Source: Gemmatimonadota bacterium
GTDB taxonomy: Bacteria; Latescibacterota; UBA2968; UBA8231
Direction: 5' to 3'
NCBI GenBank assembly: GCA_018660835.1
Contig: JABJJN010000053.1
Coordinates: 62,001 to 126,000 of the forward strand
Length of the DNA: 64,000 bases
Below, in pieces: positions 1-8,648 of this stretch. The stretch's first letter is position 1, and every line of letters starts with the position of its first letter. The translations under genes and the position numbers were made by a program. The notes beneath the pieces are model-generated. The model saw nothing but the letters and a program-made list of their open reading frames with translations. It had not been told where the DNA came from and searched no databases.

Positions 1-15
1 TCCTGGCGCTGGCGC

Positions 16-1857
16 GTGTTCTCCGCTGGAGCCATGATCGGTATGGTCTTCGGTACGCTCTACGTAGCAATTCCGGCGATTTCCGGTGCCCTGCTGACAG
101 AGCCGATTCAACTGATACCCATTCCCTTTGTCGATTTCACGCAGATCACAGGGAACTTCATTCCCGCGACACCTCTGGGCTTCACGGCTCATCTGGGCCC
201 GATCTTTGCCGGGCTGGTCATGCCTTTCTGGGGAGTCGTTGGTACCTTCATAGGAATCGTAGCGCACTCGGTCGCCAATCCAATTCTCCACGCCTACGGT
301 TACCTGGAGATCTGGCAGCCAGGCATGGGTGCCATCGAGACGTTCTTTGTCAATTCCGTCGACTTCTGGATGAGCTTCGGTATTGGCACAACGATTTCAA
401 TCGCCCTGATCGGCATCTGGCAAGTCATCAGCGGTATGCGTAAGAACGCGGTGGACAAGGCTGCCGGCGGTGCGGGGCGCACTTGGGCACCGCCTGCGGG
501 GCGTGGGGATTTTCCCATATGGGTCGCCCTCGGGTTATATGCGATTGCCACCTGTGGACTGATTTTTATCGCCTGGATCTTCCTGCCAAGCTTCGCACAA
601 TTCTGGGGATTCTTCATTTTCTTCGGCTTCATCTTCACGCCGTTCCAGTCATTCGTGAACGCACGATTGGTGGGGATGGTGGGGCAGACGATTTCGATTC
701 CCTACGTCCGTGAAGCGACGATCATTCTTTCTGGATATCAGGGCGTCGACATATGGTTCATGCCCTTTCCAGTTGGCAATTATGGGGCGCAAACGCAGAA
801 GTTTCGAGAAATCGAACTGACAGGGACAAGCTTCCGGAGCATTATCCGAGCCGAGTTGGTGATGGTCCCCATCGTTCTGTTCGCCACCTTCATGTATTCA
901 TCCTACATCTGGAAATTGGCGCCGATCCCTTCTGCTTCCTACCCCTATGCCCAAGTGATGTGGCGACTGAGGGCGTTGCAGACCTGTATATGGTTTACGG
1001 GAACCCTCAAGAGTGAGATGACCGTGGCCCCACAGGGCGCGGCGGCTACTTGGAAACCGTCGAATCTGGTCGGCGAGGAGTGGTGGTATTGGAAGGCACG
1101 AGTGGCCGATGAGGAATGGATCACCACAGGAGGCAAGCAGGGCAGTGCCGGGCCGTGGACGACAACACACGCTTTCTACACCCGTTTTGCTGACAGTGAC
1201 ATCCTGCCGCCTCCCATGCCTCCCGGGGCGCTGCAGATCTCCGATGCGCCGAAGGCGGATGGCGTGACGCTGCGTGCCTCTTCACCCCAGGGACTGCAGC
1301 CGCTGTCTGCATCCATGCAGTCACTGCTTGCCGAAGCGGTAGCGGCTGATAAAATCGCCGCATTGAGCGATCCGACCGCTCTTCGAGTGGGTTTGATGGC
1401 GTCACCGCGGCCAGCCCTGAGTGTGGTTGCCGACCGGGCAGTTCCGGCGGGCTGGCAGTTCTACTTCGCTGTAGATACTGATCCCAATTTCTCAAGTCCT
1501 TGGATTCAGCGCTCGTCGGACGAGCCGTGGTTATTCCGTGCGATCAAGCCAAACATCATCATGGCTGGTACTGCAGTCGGTCTCGCCAGTTATGTGATTC
1601 TGTCGATTCTTGGCTTGCCCATTCTGCTTGTCTTCGGATATGTGCGGGCGCTGACGACGATTCCACATTGGATGGTGACGGAGATCATCGGTGCCCTGCT
1701 GGCGCGCTACTATTTCTGGAACAAGTATGGTCGTAAAGAGTGGCGGACCTACGCACCTGTGCTTGCCGTGGGGTTTGCCTGCGGCATGGCATTGATGGGT
1801 ATGGCGTCGATCTCGATCGCCCTGATCCAGAAGTCTGTTTCCGTCCTCATCTTCTGA
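16..1857 (+). CDS. Multi-pass membrane protein, DUF6785/OPT-like putative peptide transporter family (probably 5'-truncated by the window edge)
   Basis: 613-aa ORF with many hydrophobic helices; resembles large DUF6784/6785 transporters; the frame may start before the window. Confidence 0.65.
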   Translation: MFSAGAMIGMVFGTLYVAIPAISGALLTEPIQLIPIPFVDFTQITGNFIPATPLGFTAHLGPIFAGLVMPFWGVVGTFIGIVAHSVANPILHAYGYLEIWQPGMGAIETFFVNSVDFWMSFGIGTTISIALIGIWQVISGMRKNAVDKAAGGAGRTWAPPAGRGDFPIWVALGLYAIATCGLIFIAWIFLPSFAQFWGFFIFFGFIFTPFQSFVNARLVGMVGQTISIPYVREATIILSGYQGVDIWFMPFPVGNYGAQTQKFREIELTGTSFRSIIRAELVMVPIVLFATFMYSSYIWKLAPIPSASYPYAQVMWRLRALQTCIWFTGTLKSEMTVAPQGAAATWKPSNLVGEEWWYWKARVADEEWITTGGKQGSAGPWTTTHAFYTRFADSDILPPPMPPGALQISDAPKADGVTLRASSPQGLQPLSASMQSLLAEAVAADKIAALSDPTALRVGLMASPRPALSVVADRAVPAGWQFYFAVDTDPNFSSPWIQRSSDEPWLFRAIKPNIIMAGTAVGLASYVILSILGLPILLVFGYVRALTTIPHWMVTEIIGALLARYYFWNKYGRKEWRTYAPVLAVGFACGMALMGMASISIALIQKSVSVLIF

Positions 1858-1921
1858 GTGCTGACTCTCCCACATCCCCTGATCTCGCTCGGGAGACGGC
1901 GCTCTTGATGTCCGAGAAGAT

Positions 1922-2950
1922 ATGAAGTCGACCAAGGAATTTGGTTGGCAAGGGCTGCGCCTACGCATACCTGAAGAGTGGAATCTCGGTAAGGTCGACG
2001 GTGACGCGAAGAGTGGCTACGCGCGCCTGGATGACGAGCAGATGGTTCGTGCCGAGATCGAATGGCGAGCACTGCCTGTCGGCGGACACGTGACGGTGGA
2101 AGACCTCGTCGACCGATACATTTCCCAATTGGAGAAGAAGGCAAAGAAGACCGGGCTGGAATTCTCCTGCCAGCGGCGCGCCCGATTTCTCTCGGACAAG
2201 CGTTGGCTTGAAGGTTGCAGCTATGAAACCTTCATCTGGGATGCGGATTTTCGCGCCTACAATCTTGCCCGCACCCATCCAACGTCCCGCCGCGTCGTGT
2301 TGCTGAGGATACTGGGCCGCCACGACGAAGATGATGCGAGTATGGTCCGCCTCGCAGACGAGATTTTCCGTTCTCTCGAAGATGAGCCTCGACCCGGACA
2401 TGGCGTGTACTGGGGTGTCTATGGCGTTGACTTCCACATGCCTGTGGATTTCAATCTGCACGAGCACCAATTGCGCTCCGGACACATTCGTCTGAGTTTC
2501 GAGCGGGGGAGTGGGCGCGACCGGCGTTTGGTTCATGTGCATCGCGTGAGCATGGCTCAGATGTTGTTGCAGGATACAGATCTGGACACGTGGTATCGGG
2601 CCTTCTTCCGCAAGGATCTGAAGGAGGTCTCCATCGAGACCAAACCACGATCCATTCAAATCGGCCACGTTGAGCATGAGGGACTCGTCGTTTCGGGTGT
2701 CCCTCGTTCGCGGCTGCGAATGCTGCTACGGCCCTTACCTTTGGTCAATCCACGACCTCGGCAATACCTGCACGCGGTGCTATGGCATTGTGAGCAGGCC
2801 AATCGTATTTGCCTCATCGAACACCTCTATCGCACGCGTGACGACGAAGGTGGACTCGTAGACGCGCTCAGCAGGGACTATGCTTGCCACACGGAAGAAA
2901 CCACGGCTGACGCGCGAGGCGATGTTGAACTCGCGTCCGGCCCGCAATGA
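1922..2950 (+). CDS. Hypothetical protein
   Basis: 342-aa ORF in the same direction as its neighbours, short intergenic gap, overlaps the next gene. Confidence 0.6.
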   Translation: MKSTKEFGWQGLRLRIPEEWNLGKVDGDAKSGYARLDDEQMVRAEIEWRALPVGGHVTVEDLVDRYISQLEKKAKKTGLEFSCQRRARFLSDKRWLEGCSYETFIWDADFRAYNLARTHPTSRRVVLLRILGRHDEDDASMVRLADEIFRSLEDEPRPGHGVYWGVYGVDFHMPVDFNLHEHQLRSGHIRLSFERGSGRDRRLVHVHRVSMAQMLLQDTDLDTWYRAFFRKDLKEVSIETKPRSIQIGHVEHEGLVVSGVPRSRLRMLLRPLPLVNPRPRQYLHAVLWHCEQANRICLIEHLYRTRDDEGGLVDALSRDYACHTEETTADARGDVELASGPQ

Positions 2951-3302
2951 GCTGTTGACCTGGGAGAGCACGGAGACAGGGGAAGCCCAGATCAAGGTGG
3001 AACGCTCCGATTCTTGGAAAACCAGAATCCTGTCAAAGGTCTTTTATATCCCCACGGAACGAACGATTACCCTCGACAGTGTGGGTACCGACGTGTGGAA
3101 GATGTGTGATGGCAATACGTCCGTGTCGCAGATGATTCAGGGATTGCAGGATCGGTACAAATTGGACCGCAAGGAGGCAGAGGTCTCATTGCTGTCCTAT
3201 CTGAAGACACTTGGGCAGAAGAATTTCGTTGGATTCCTGGTCGATAAACCGAGTAAGTCTGCAGGTTCTGACAAGGGCAAGGCGAGCGGCAAGAAGTGGT
3301 AG
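2922..3302 (+). CDS. PqqD-family protein
   Basis: ORF 2880..3302; internal ATG at 2922 preferred; '...TITLDSVGTDVWKMCDGNTSVSQMIQGLQDRYKLDRKEAEVSLLSYLKTLGQKNFV' matches the PqqD fold pattern. Confidence 0.7.
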   Translation: MLNSRPARNELLTWESTETGEAQIKVERSDSWKTRILSKVFYIPTERTITLDSVGTDVWKMCDGNTSVSQMIQGLQDRYKLDRKEAEVSLLSYLKTLGQKNFVGFLVDKPSKSAGSDKGKASGKKW

Positions 3303-3385
3303 GAGATCGTTCCGGTCTCTTTGAGTTTTGGCAGACTGCGCCAAGACGCTGAATAGCGTGCTATCGCGTGGGCGTTGAGAATGTA

Positions 3386-3424
3386 GAAAAAGCCAGGAGC
3401 GATTTGACTCGCTCCTGGCTTTTC
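3386..3424. terminator. Bidirectional intrinsic terminator
   Basis: 11-bp perfect stem GCCAGGAGCGA/TCGCTCCTGGC (3392-3402/3409-3419) flanked by AAAAA and TTTT, between the convergent PqqD and flagellin genes. Confidence 0.85.
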
Positions 3425-3573
3425 TGATGTTGCCGCGTAGACTTTGGCGCGGGGGGGGCGCCGGTCGAGAGTGTGTGGCTGTATCTCTTGTCTTCGCGTA
3501 TTGAAAGTGTGTGTTCGTTTTAGCCTGCTCTGGTGCGGATCGGGCCCAGCAGCCCGATCCGCATCCGAGGCAA

Positions 3574-4740
3574 TTACTGCAGCAGCGACAGAGCCGTCTG
3601 CGGCACCACGTTGGCCTGGGCCAACATGGCGGTCGCCGCCTGAGACAGCACCTGCGACCGGGTGAAGGCTGAGACTTCTGTTGCAATGTCGGCGTCACTG
3701 ATCGAGGCTTCCGAGTTCTGGATGTTCTCGATCGAGTTCTCTGTGAAGGAGATGGTGAAGGCGAGGCGGTTCATCACCGCACCGAGATCACCACGTTGTG
3801 ACGACACTTTGTTGATGGCTTCGTCGATCTGACTGATCGAGGAACGGGATGAACCGATCGTGCCCACCGACGTGGTATTCAGATTCAGCGTGGGACCGGA
3901 TGCCCGCATGTCGCCGATTGATACCTCGATTCGGTTGTTGATCCCGTCGTCCGGACCAACCTGGAACGAACCACCGGTGCCATTGGTCACGATGAGCGTT
4001 TGCCCATCAAGGTCACCGTCGACATACGAACCGGTCGCATTCGCAACGCCGTCGCCAGCCAGTGTTACCTGGACACCGAGACGGTCGAAGTTGGCTACAA
4101 CCGACGTGCCTGTCGCCACGTTGAATGCCGTGTCGAGGATCTGGCCGACGTTGATCGTCTGCGTGACGACACCATTGCCCAGAGTGATCTCTGCATCAGC
4201 GCTACCCGTGTCAACGAATGTGTAGGTTCCCGAAGATGCCCCGGAGATCTTCACATCGACCACACCGCTGGTGGCACTGCCGGTGACGACTGTGGAAGCC
4301 GTGTCGATAGAGTTGCCGAAACCGGTGAGCAGCGTCTGATCGTTGTAGGTCGTCGACAGAGATATCCGGTCGATTTCCTGGATGATCTGGTTGAACTCGG
4401 CCTGAATCGACTCGCGATTGAGGTCGTTCACCGTGCTCGATGCGGACTGAACCGACAGTTCACGCATGCGAATGAGCATGGCACTGACTTCATTGAGCGA
4501 ACCTTCTGCGACCTGTAGCAGGTTGCTGCCCTGTTCGGCGTTGAGGACATTTTGTCTCAAACCACTCAGTTCAGCCCGCATACCCTCTCGAACCGAGAGA
4601 CCAGCGGCATCATCTGCGGCACGATTAATCCGCAGACCCGAGGAGAGCCGCTCAAGTCGCAGCCCTTGATCTCGGAAATTTGCATTCATGTTGCGACGGG
4701 CATTAATCGCCGCAATATTGTTATTTATCCGTAAAGGCAT
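3574..4740 (-). CDS. fliC: Flagellin
   Basis: 388 aa; N-term 'INNNIAAINARRNMNANFRDQGLRLERLSSGLRINRAADDAAGLSVREGMRAELSGL' and C-term 'SRSQVLSQAATAMLAQANVVPQTALSLLQ'-type flagellin ends; strong SD AAGGAGGT upstream. Confidence 0.96.
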   Translation of the reverse strand: MPLRINNNIAAINARRNMNANFRDQGLRLERLSSGLRINRAADDAAGLSVREGMRAELSGLRQNVLNAEQGSNLLQVAEGSLNEVSAMLIRMRELSVQSASSTVNDLNRESIQAEFNQIIQEIDRISLSTTYNDQTLLTGFGNSIDTASTVVTGSATSGVVDVKISGASSGTYTFVDTGSADAEITLGNGVVTQTINVGQILDTAFNVATGTSVVANFDRLGVQVTLAGDGVANATGSYVDGDLDGQTLIVTNGTGGSFQVGPDDGINNRIEVSIGDMRASGPTLNLNTTSVGTIGSSRSSISQIDEAINKVSSQRGDLGAVMNRLAFTISFTENSIENIQNSEASISDADIATEVSAFTRSQVLSQAATAMLAQANVVPQTALSLLQ

Positions 4741-5106
4741 TCGATACCTCCTTGTATCTTAAAACACGCCTGATCGTCCGTGATAGTTACGTTTTTGTCT
4801 TGTTCAGTTTACTGACTGTATTCGTGGCTCCTTCAAGTGACCTTATCTCAGACATAGTGTCTGATTTACAGAGTGCTTCATAAGGTCAATGTGTAGCAAA
4901 TGATACTGTGTAATATCTATATGAACTTTATCGACGAAGAGTTGGTTCATCTACACTTTTTTCTTCGTAGATGATATAACTCCATTTAAAACAGCAAATT
5001 AAGTAATCCTGTGAAGGTAATTCAGCGTCCTGTAGCCTTCCAGGATTCTGGTTCCTGTATACTATATCGGCAGGGTAAGAGGTAACACATAGTATTTCAT
5101 GACAAT

Positions 5107-5688
5107 ATGTTGAATAAAATACCGGTAGATGCCATCGCCCGGATCGTCTCGCACTTTCTGAGCCCTGCAGGCATGGCTGCTCTCGTGCTGGTTGGGGTTC
5201 CCGTGCAGGCTCGTGATCCCAGATGGATGGGGCTGGTTTTGGGTCTCTATGTGGCCGTCCCCCTGTGTGCCACGGCGATTCTCTCAAGCAGAGGCGACCC
5301 TACCGGTGACGTCTATGAGCCAGATCCGTCACATCGCCGCAGGCTGCTGGCGATTGGTGTAGTCATCTATGCTGTATCGGCTGCACTCCTGTGGGCCCTC
5401 GGGGCCCCTGGTGAATACAAATGGGCAGGGGCAACTTTTTTGGCCGCAGCGGCAATTGTCTGGCTCGTCAACTTCTTCTGGAAAATCAGCATCCACGCGA
5501 CCGGTGTTGGAGGAGCAGTTGGAATCCTCTTTCTGTCCGCCGCTCCGGGATGGCCCCTGGCCCTGGGACTCCCCATTCTCGTTGGCTGGGCGAGGTTGGC
5601 GCGAAGGGCTCACAACACGTCACAGGTGATCTCTGGCACCTTGCTGGGCGCAGCCGTGGCCTGGTTTTGTCAGTTCGCTGCTCATTGA
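5107..5688 (+). CDS. PAP2-superfamily-like integral membrane phosphatase
   Basis: 193 aa; C-terminal 'SIHATGVGG...RLARRAHNTSQVISGTLLG' resembles the PAP2 motifs (SxHxxxxxG and HxxxQVxxG). Confidence 0.65.
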   Translation: MLNKIPVDAIARIVSHFLSPAGMAALVLVGVPVQARDPRWMGLVLGLYVAVPLCATAILSSRGDPTGDVYEPDPSHRRRLLAIGVVIYAVSAALLWALGAPGEYKWAGATFLAAAAIVWLVNFFWKISIHATGVGGAVGILFLSAAPGWPLALGLPILVGWARLARRAHNTSQVISGTLLGAAVAWFCQFAAH

Positions 5689-7871
5689 GTGACCTGTTTA
5701 CATCGCCCTCTGAAGGTGGGCCAGAGCCGACAAGGCTACGGGGAGTGGTCGACGCGATCACCTTCCACAATCCTGAAAACTCCTTTACGATCGCGCAGAT
5801 GCACCCGGATGGGGCAAAGAGCCCTGTGACCCTCGTTGGCGCCATGACACTGCGTCCTGGCGAGAGCATAGAGGCCGAGGGCGAGTGGGTGGAGCATCCC
5901 AAATTCGGGCGCCAGTTCAAGGTGGAGCGCTACGTACCGGCCTATCCGGTGACGATCGAAGGGATCCAGCGCTATCTCGGTTCCGGCATGATTCCCGGGA
6001 TTGGGCCTGTCATGGCTGAGCGGATCGTCGAACGCTTTGGAGCCAAGGCACTGGAAATCATCGACCAGCACCCTCGGCGACTGCTGCAGGTGGAGGGCCT
6101 GGGGCGCAAGCGCGTGAAGATGATCGCCGAGGCATGGCGTCAGCAGCGCCAACTGCGTGACGTTATGGTGTTCCTGCAGTCACACGGAGTGGGGACCGCC
6201 CACGCGGTGCGAATTTATCAGAGCTACGGCGACGAAGCGATCAACACGGTTCGCGCCGATCCCTATGCCCTTGAGCGCGACATCCGCGGCATCGGTTTTC
6301 AGACGGCCGATGAGATCGCCGAGCATCTCGGTGTCGCCAAGGACGCGCCGTCACGCGTGCGCGCAGGAATCCGCTACCTCCTGGAGGAAGCGGCCGGCAA
6401 CGGTCACGTATTTATCTCTCTGGCAGATCTGCACGTCGCTGTAACCGGACTCCTCGAGGTGGATGTCGAACTCATCGCCCCTGCTCTGGATCGTCTGCGT
6501 AAAGACGGCGACATCGTCATCGAGGCAGATCGGCATTTTCGCACGAATCTGCATCGTGCCGAAGTCGGCGTTGCCGCCGATCTGCAACGCCTGCTGGATG
6601 CTCCTGGGCATAAGATACCTGATCAGGAGCTGGATCCCGACGCTGAGACACCGAATCACGATGAGAATGCAGACCTCGGAGAGGACCAGATACGGGCGCT
6701 TGGTCTGGTACGCTCTGCGAAAGCGATGGTGTTGACGGGAGGTCCCGGAACAGGCAAAACCACCGTCACACGCCATATCGTCCAATTGCTCGAGAAGGCA
6801 GGAATGCGCGTCCTGCTGTGCTCACCGACGGGTCGAGCGGCAAAGAGACTGGCAGAGGCGACGGGACGCGATGCGCGAACCATTCATCGGTTACTCGAAT
6901 TCGCGCCCGCTGAGGGTGGATTCCGTCGCGATCGGGACAATCCGCTCGAGGCGGAGGCGGTGATCGTCGATGAAAGTTCTATGATAGATGTGTCTCTCAT
7001 GCATGCGTTGTTGCGGGCGATCCCGGACGAGGCCCGACTGATTCTGGTGGGGGACGTTGATCAGTTGCCATCCGTCGGGCCGGGCGCTGTGATGGGCGAT
7101 ATCATCGTCTCTGGTGTGGTGCCGGTGGCGCGACTATCCAAGATCTATCGTCAGGCCGGAGAGAGCCTCATTATCGCGAATGCGCACCGGATCAACGCCG
7201 GTGAGTGGCCTCAGATTGATAATAGCCGTGAAGGAGACTTCTTCTACATAGAGGAGGAGGATCCGGAGCGGGTCGCTGAACTGGTTGAGGATCTAGTCGC
7301 CCGTCGCCTGCCCCAAGGGAAAGGATATGATCCTCATATGGGGCAGATCCAAGTGTTAACGCCTATGTATCGTGGCGATACAGGAGCGATCGCGCTGAAT
7401 CAGCGTCTACAAGCTCGACTGACTCCGGGGCGAGCATCGCATGTGGTGGGCGACCGTGAACTGCGTGAGGGCGACCGTGTTCTTCAGGTTCGTAACAACT
7501 ATGACAAGGGTGTCTTCAATGGTGATCTGGGCAGACTGTCACGGCTTGAGAAAGAAGACGGATTCGCCGAGGTCGTTTTTGATGCTGGGGGTTTGCAACG
7601 ATACGAGTTTGCGGAACTCGATGAACTTACCCTCGCTTACGCTATCAGCATCCACCGCGCCCAAGGCTCCGAATTCCCCGCCGTTGTTCTGCCGCTCACA
7701 ACCCAACACTACCCCATGCTGCAGCGCAATCTGTTGTATACGGCCGTCACACGGGCTAGAGATCTTCTCGTCATCGTCGGTGGTCGCAGAGCCCTGGGGC
7801 GTGCCTTAAGCAATGATCGTCAGGCTCGTCGCCACACGGCCCTTGCGCAACGCTTGAAGGCGGACGTGTGA
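5685..7871 (+). CDS. recD2: ATP-dependent RecD-like DNA helicase (RecD2)
   Basis: Walker A 'LTGGPGTGKTTVTRHIV', 'VDESSMIDVSLMHALLRAIP', 'LVGDVDQLPSVGPGAVMGDII', 'YAISIHRAQGSEFPAVVLPL'; TTG start overlaps the PAP2 stop; the ORF-track start at 5421 is too long. Confidence 0.93.
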   Translation: MSDLFTSPSEGGPEPTRLRGVVDAITFHNPENSFTIAQMHPDGAKSPVTLVGAMTLRPGESIEAEGEWVEHPKFGRQFKVERYVPAYPVTIEGIQRYLGSGMIPGIGPVMAERIVERFGAKALEIIDQHPRRLLQVEGLGRKRVKMIAEAWRQQRQLRDVMVFLQSHGVGTAHAVRIYQSYGDEAINTVRADPYALERDIRGIGFQTADEIAEHLGVAKDAPSRVRAGIRYLLEEAAGNGHVFISLADLHVAVTGLLEVDVELIAPALDRLRKDGDIVIEADRHFRTNLHRAEVGVAADLQRLLDAPGHKIPDQELDPDAETPNHDENADLGEDQIRALGLVRSAKAMVLTGGPGTGKTTVTRHIVQLLEKAGMRVLLCSPTGRAAKRLAEATGRDARTIHRLLEFAPAEGGFRRDRDNPLEAEAVIVDESSMIDVSLMHALLRAIPDEARLILVGDVDQLPSVGPGAVMGDIIVSGVVPVARLSKIYRQAGESLIIANAHRINAGEWPQIDNSREGDFFYIEEEDPERVAELVEDLVARRLPQGKGYDPHMGQIQVLTPMYRGDTGAIALNQRLQARLTPGRASHVVGDRELREGDRVLQVRNNYDKGVFNGDLGRLSRLEKEDGFAEVVFDAGGLQRYEFAELDELTLAYAISIHRAQGSEFPAVVLPLTTQHYPMLQRNLLYTAVTRARDLLVIVGGRRALGRALSNDRQARRHTALAQRLKADV

Positions 7872-7895
7872 CCGGGAGTTGGTTGTTCGCTGACC

Positions 7896-8648
7896 CTAAA
7901 GGGAGAGACGCTTGAAAATCGACTCGGGGATCAGGCGGATGATGAGCAGAATCCAACGCCAGAACCAGGGCGTGTAGAGGACATTCCGTCCTTTTCTCCA
8001 GGCGATCAGCACATCGGCGGCAACTGCCTCAGGGGAGGCAACGAGGAAGAGTCCCTCCAGTCCTTGTGTCATCGGCGTGTCAACGAACCCCGGCTTGACC
8101 GTTAATACATGAACTCCAGCGGGTGCCAGGCGATTGCGCAGGCCCTGGAGAAATACGCTTAGGCCACCCTTTGCGGCCCCGTAGATGTAGTTGGATTGGC
8201 GTCCGCGGTCTCCGGAGACGGAGGACACGCAGATCAGTCCTCCTTCGCGGCGTGCCTCAAGATCGTTCGCCAGATGACCAAGGCACACGCAGACGGAAGT
8301 GAAATTTGTGGCCAGGACCTGCTGAGCGATATGGCCGTCCTGGCGCGCCAACTGTTGGTCTGGAAGGCTGCCGACGACGCAGATGGCCAGCTCCCAAGGG
8401 CCAGCCTCTTGCCTGACTCGATCCGCGAGTGCTACGTGGCTGTCCAGATCGAGGGCATCAAACTCCAGCAAATCGACATCGACATCGTAGCGCAGGCGCA
8501 GATCGGCGGCGATGGGGGCCAGTTGTTCGCTCTGCCGTGCCGCCAAGACCAGCGCCACGCCTTTGGCGGCAAATTGGTGCGCGAGGGCCTGAGCGATCTG
8601 GGAGCGGGCTCCCAGAATCAGAGCCCGAGATGTGGGCGTAGGTCTCAT
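7896..8648 (-). CDS. SDR-family oxidoreductase, DprE2-like
   Basis: Rossmann start 'ALILGARSQIAQALAHQFAAKG', catalytic 'SVSGDRGRQSNYIYGAAKGGLSVF'; 4-nt overlap with the DprE1-like gene. Confidence 0.82.
   Translation of the reverse strand: MRPTPTSRALILGARSQIAQALAHQFAAKGVALVLAARQSEQLAPIAADLRLRYDVDVDLLEFDALDLDSHVALADRVRQEAGPWELAICVVGSLPDQQLARQDGHIAQQVLATNFTSVCVCLGHLANDLEARREGGLICVSSVSGDRGRQSNYIYGAAKGGLSVFLQGLRNRLAPAGVHVLTVKPGFVDTPMTQGLEGLFLVASPEAVAADVLIAWRKGRNVLYTPWFWRWILLIIRLIPESIFKRLSL

Noticed and set aside
3451-3458. G8 tract as a phase-variation site
   Set aside because: Lies in non-coding sequence between a terminator and the flagellin 3' end, so slippage has no obvious effect.
5421-5684. 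N-terminal extension of the RecD2 ORF
   Set aside because: Extension overlaps the PAP2-like gene out of frame and lacks homology-like content; the TTG at 5685 in a TTGA overlap is the better start.
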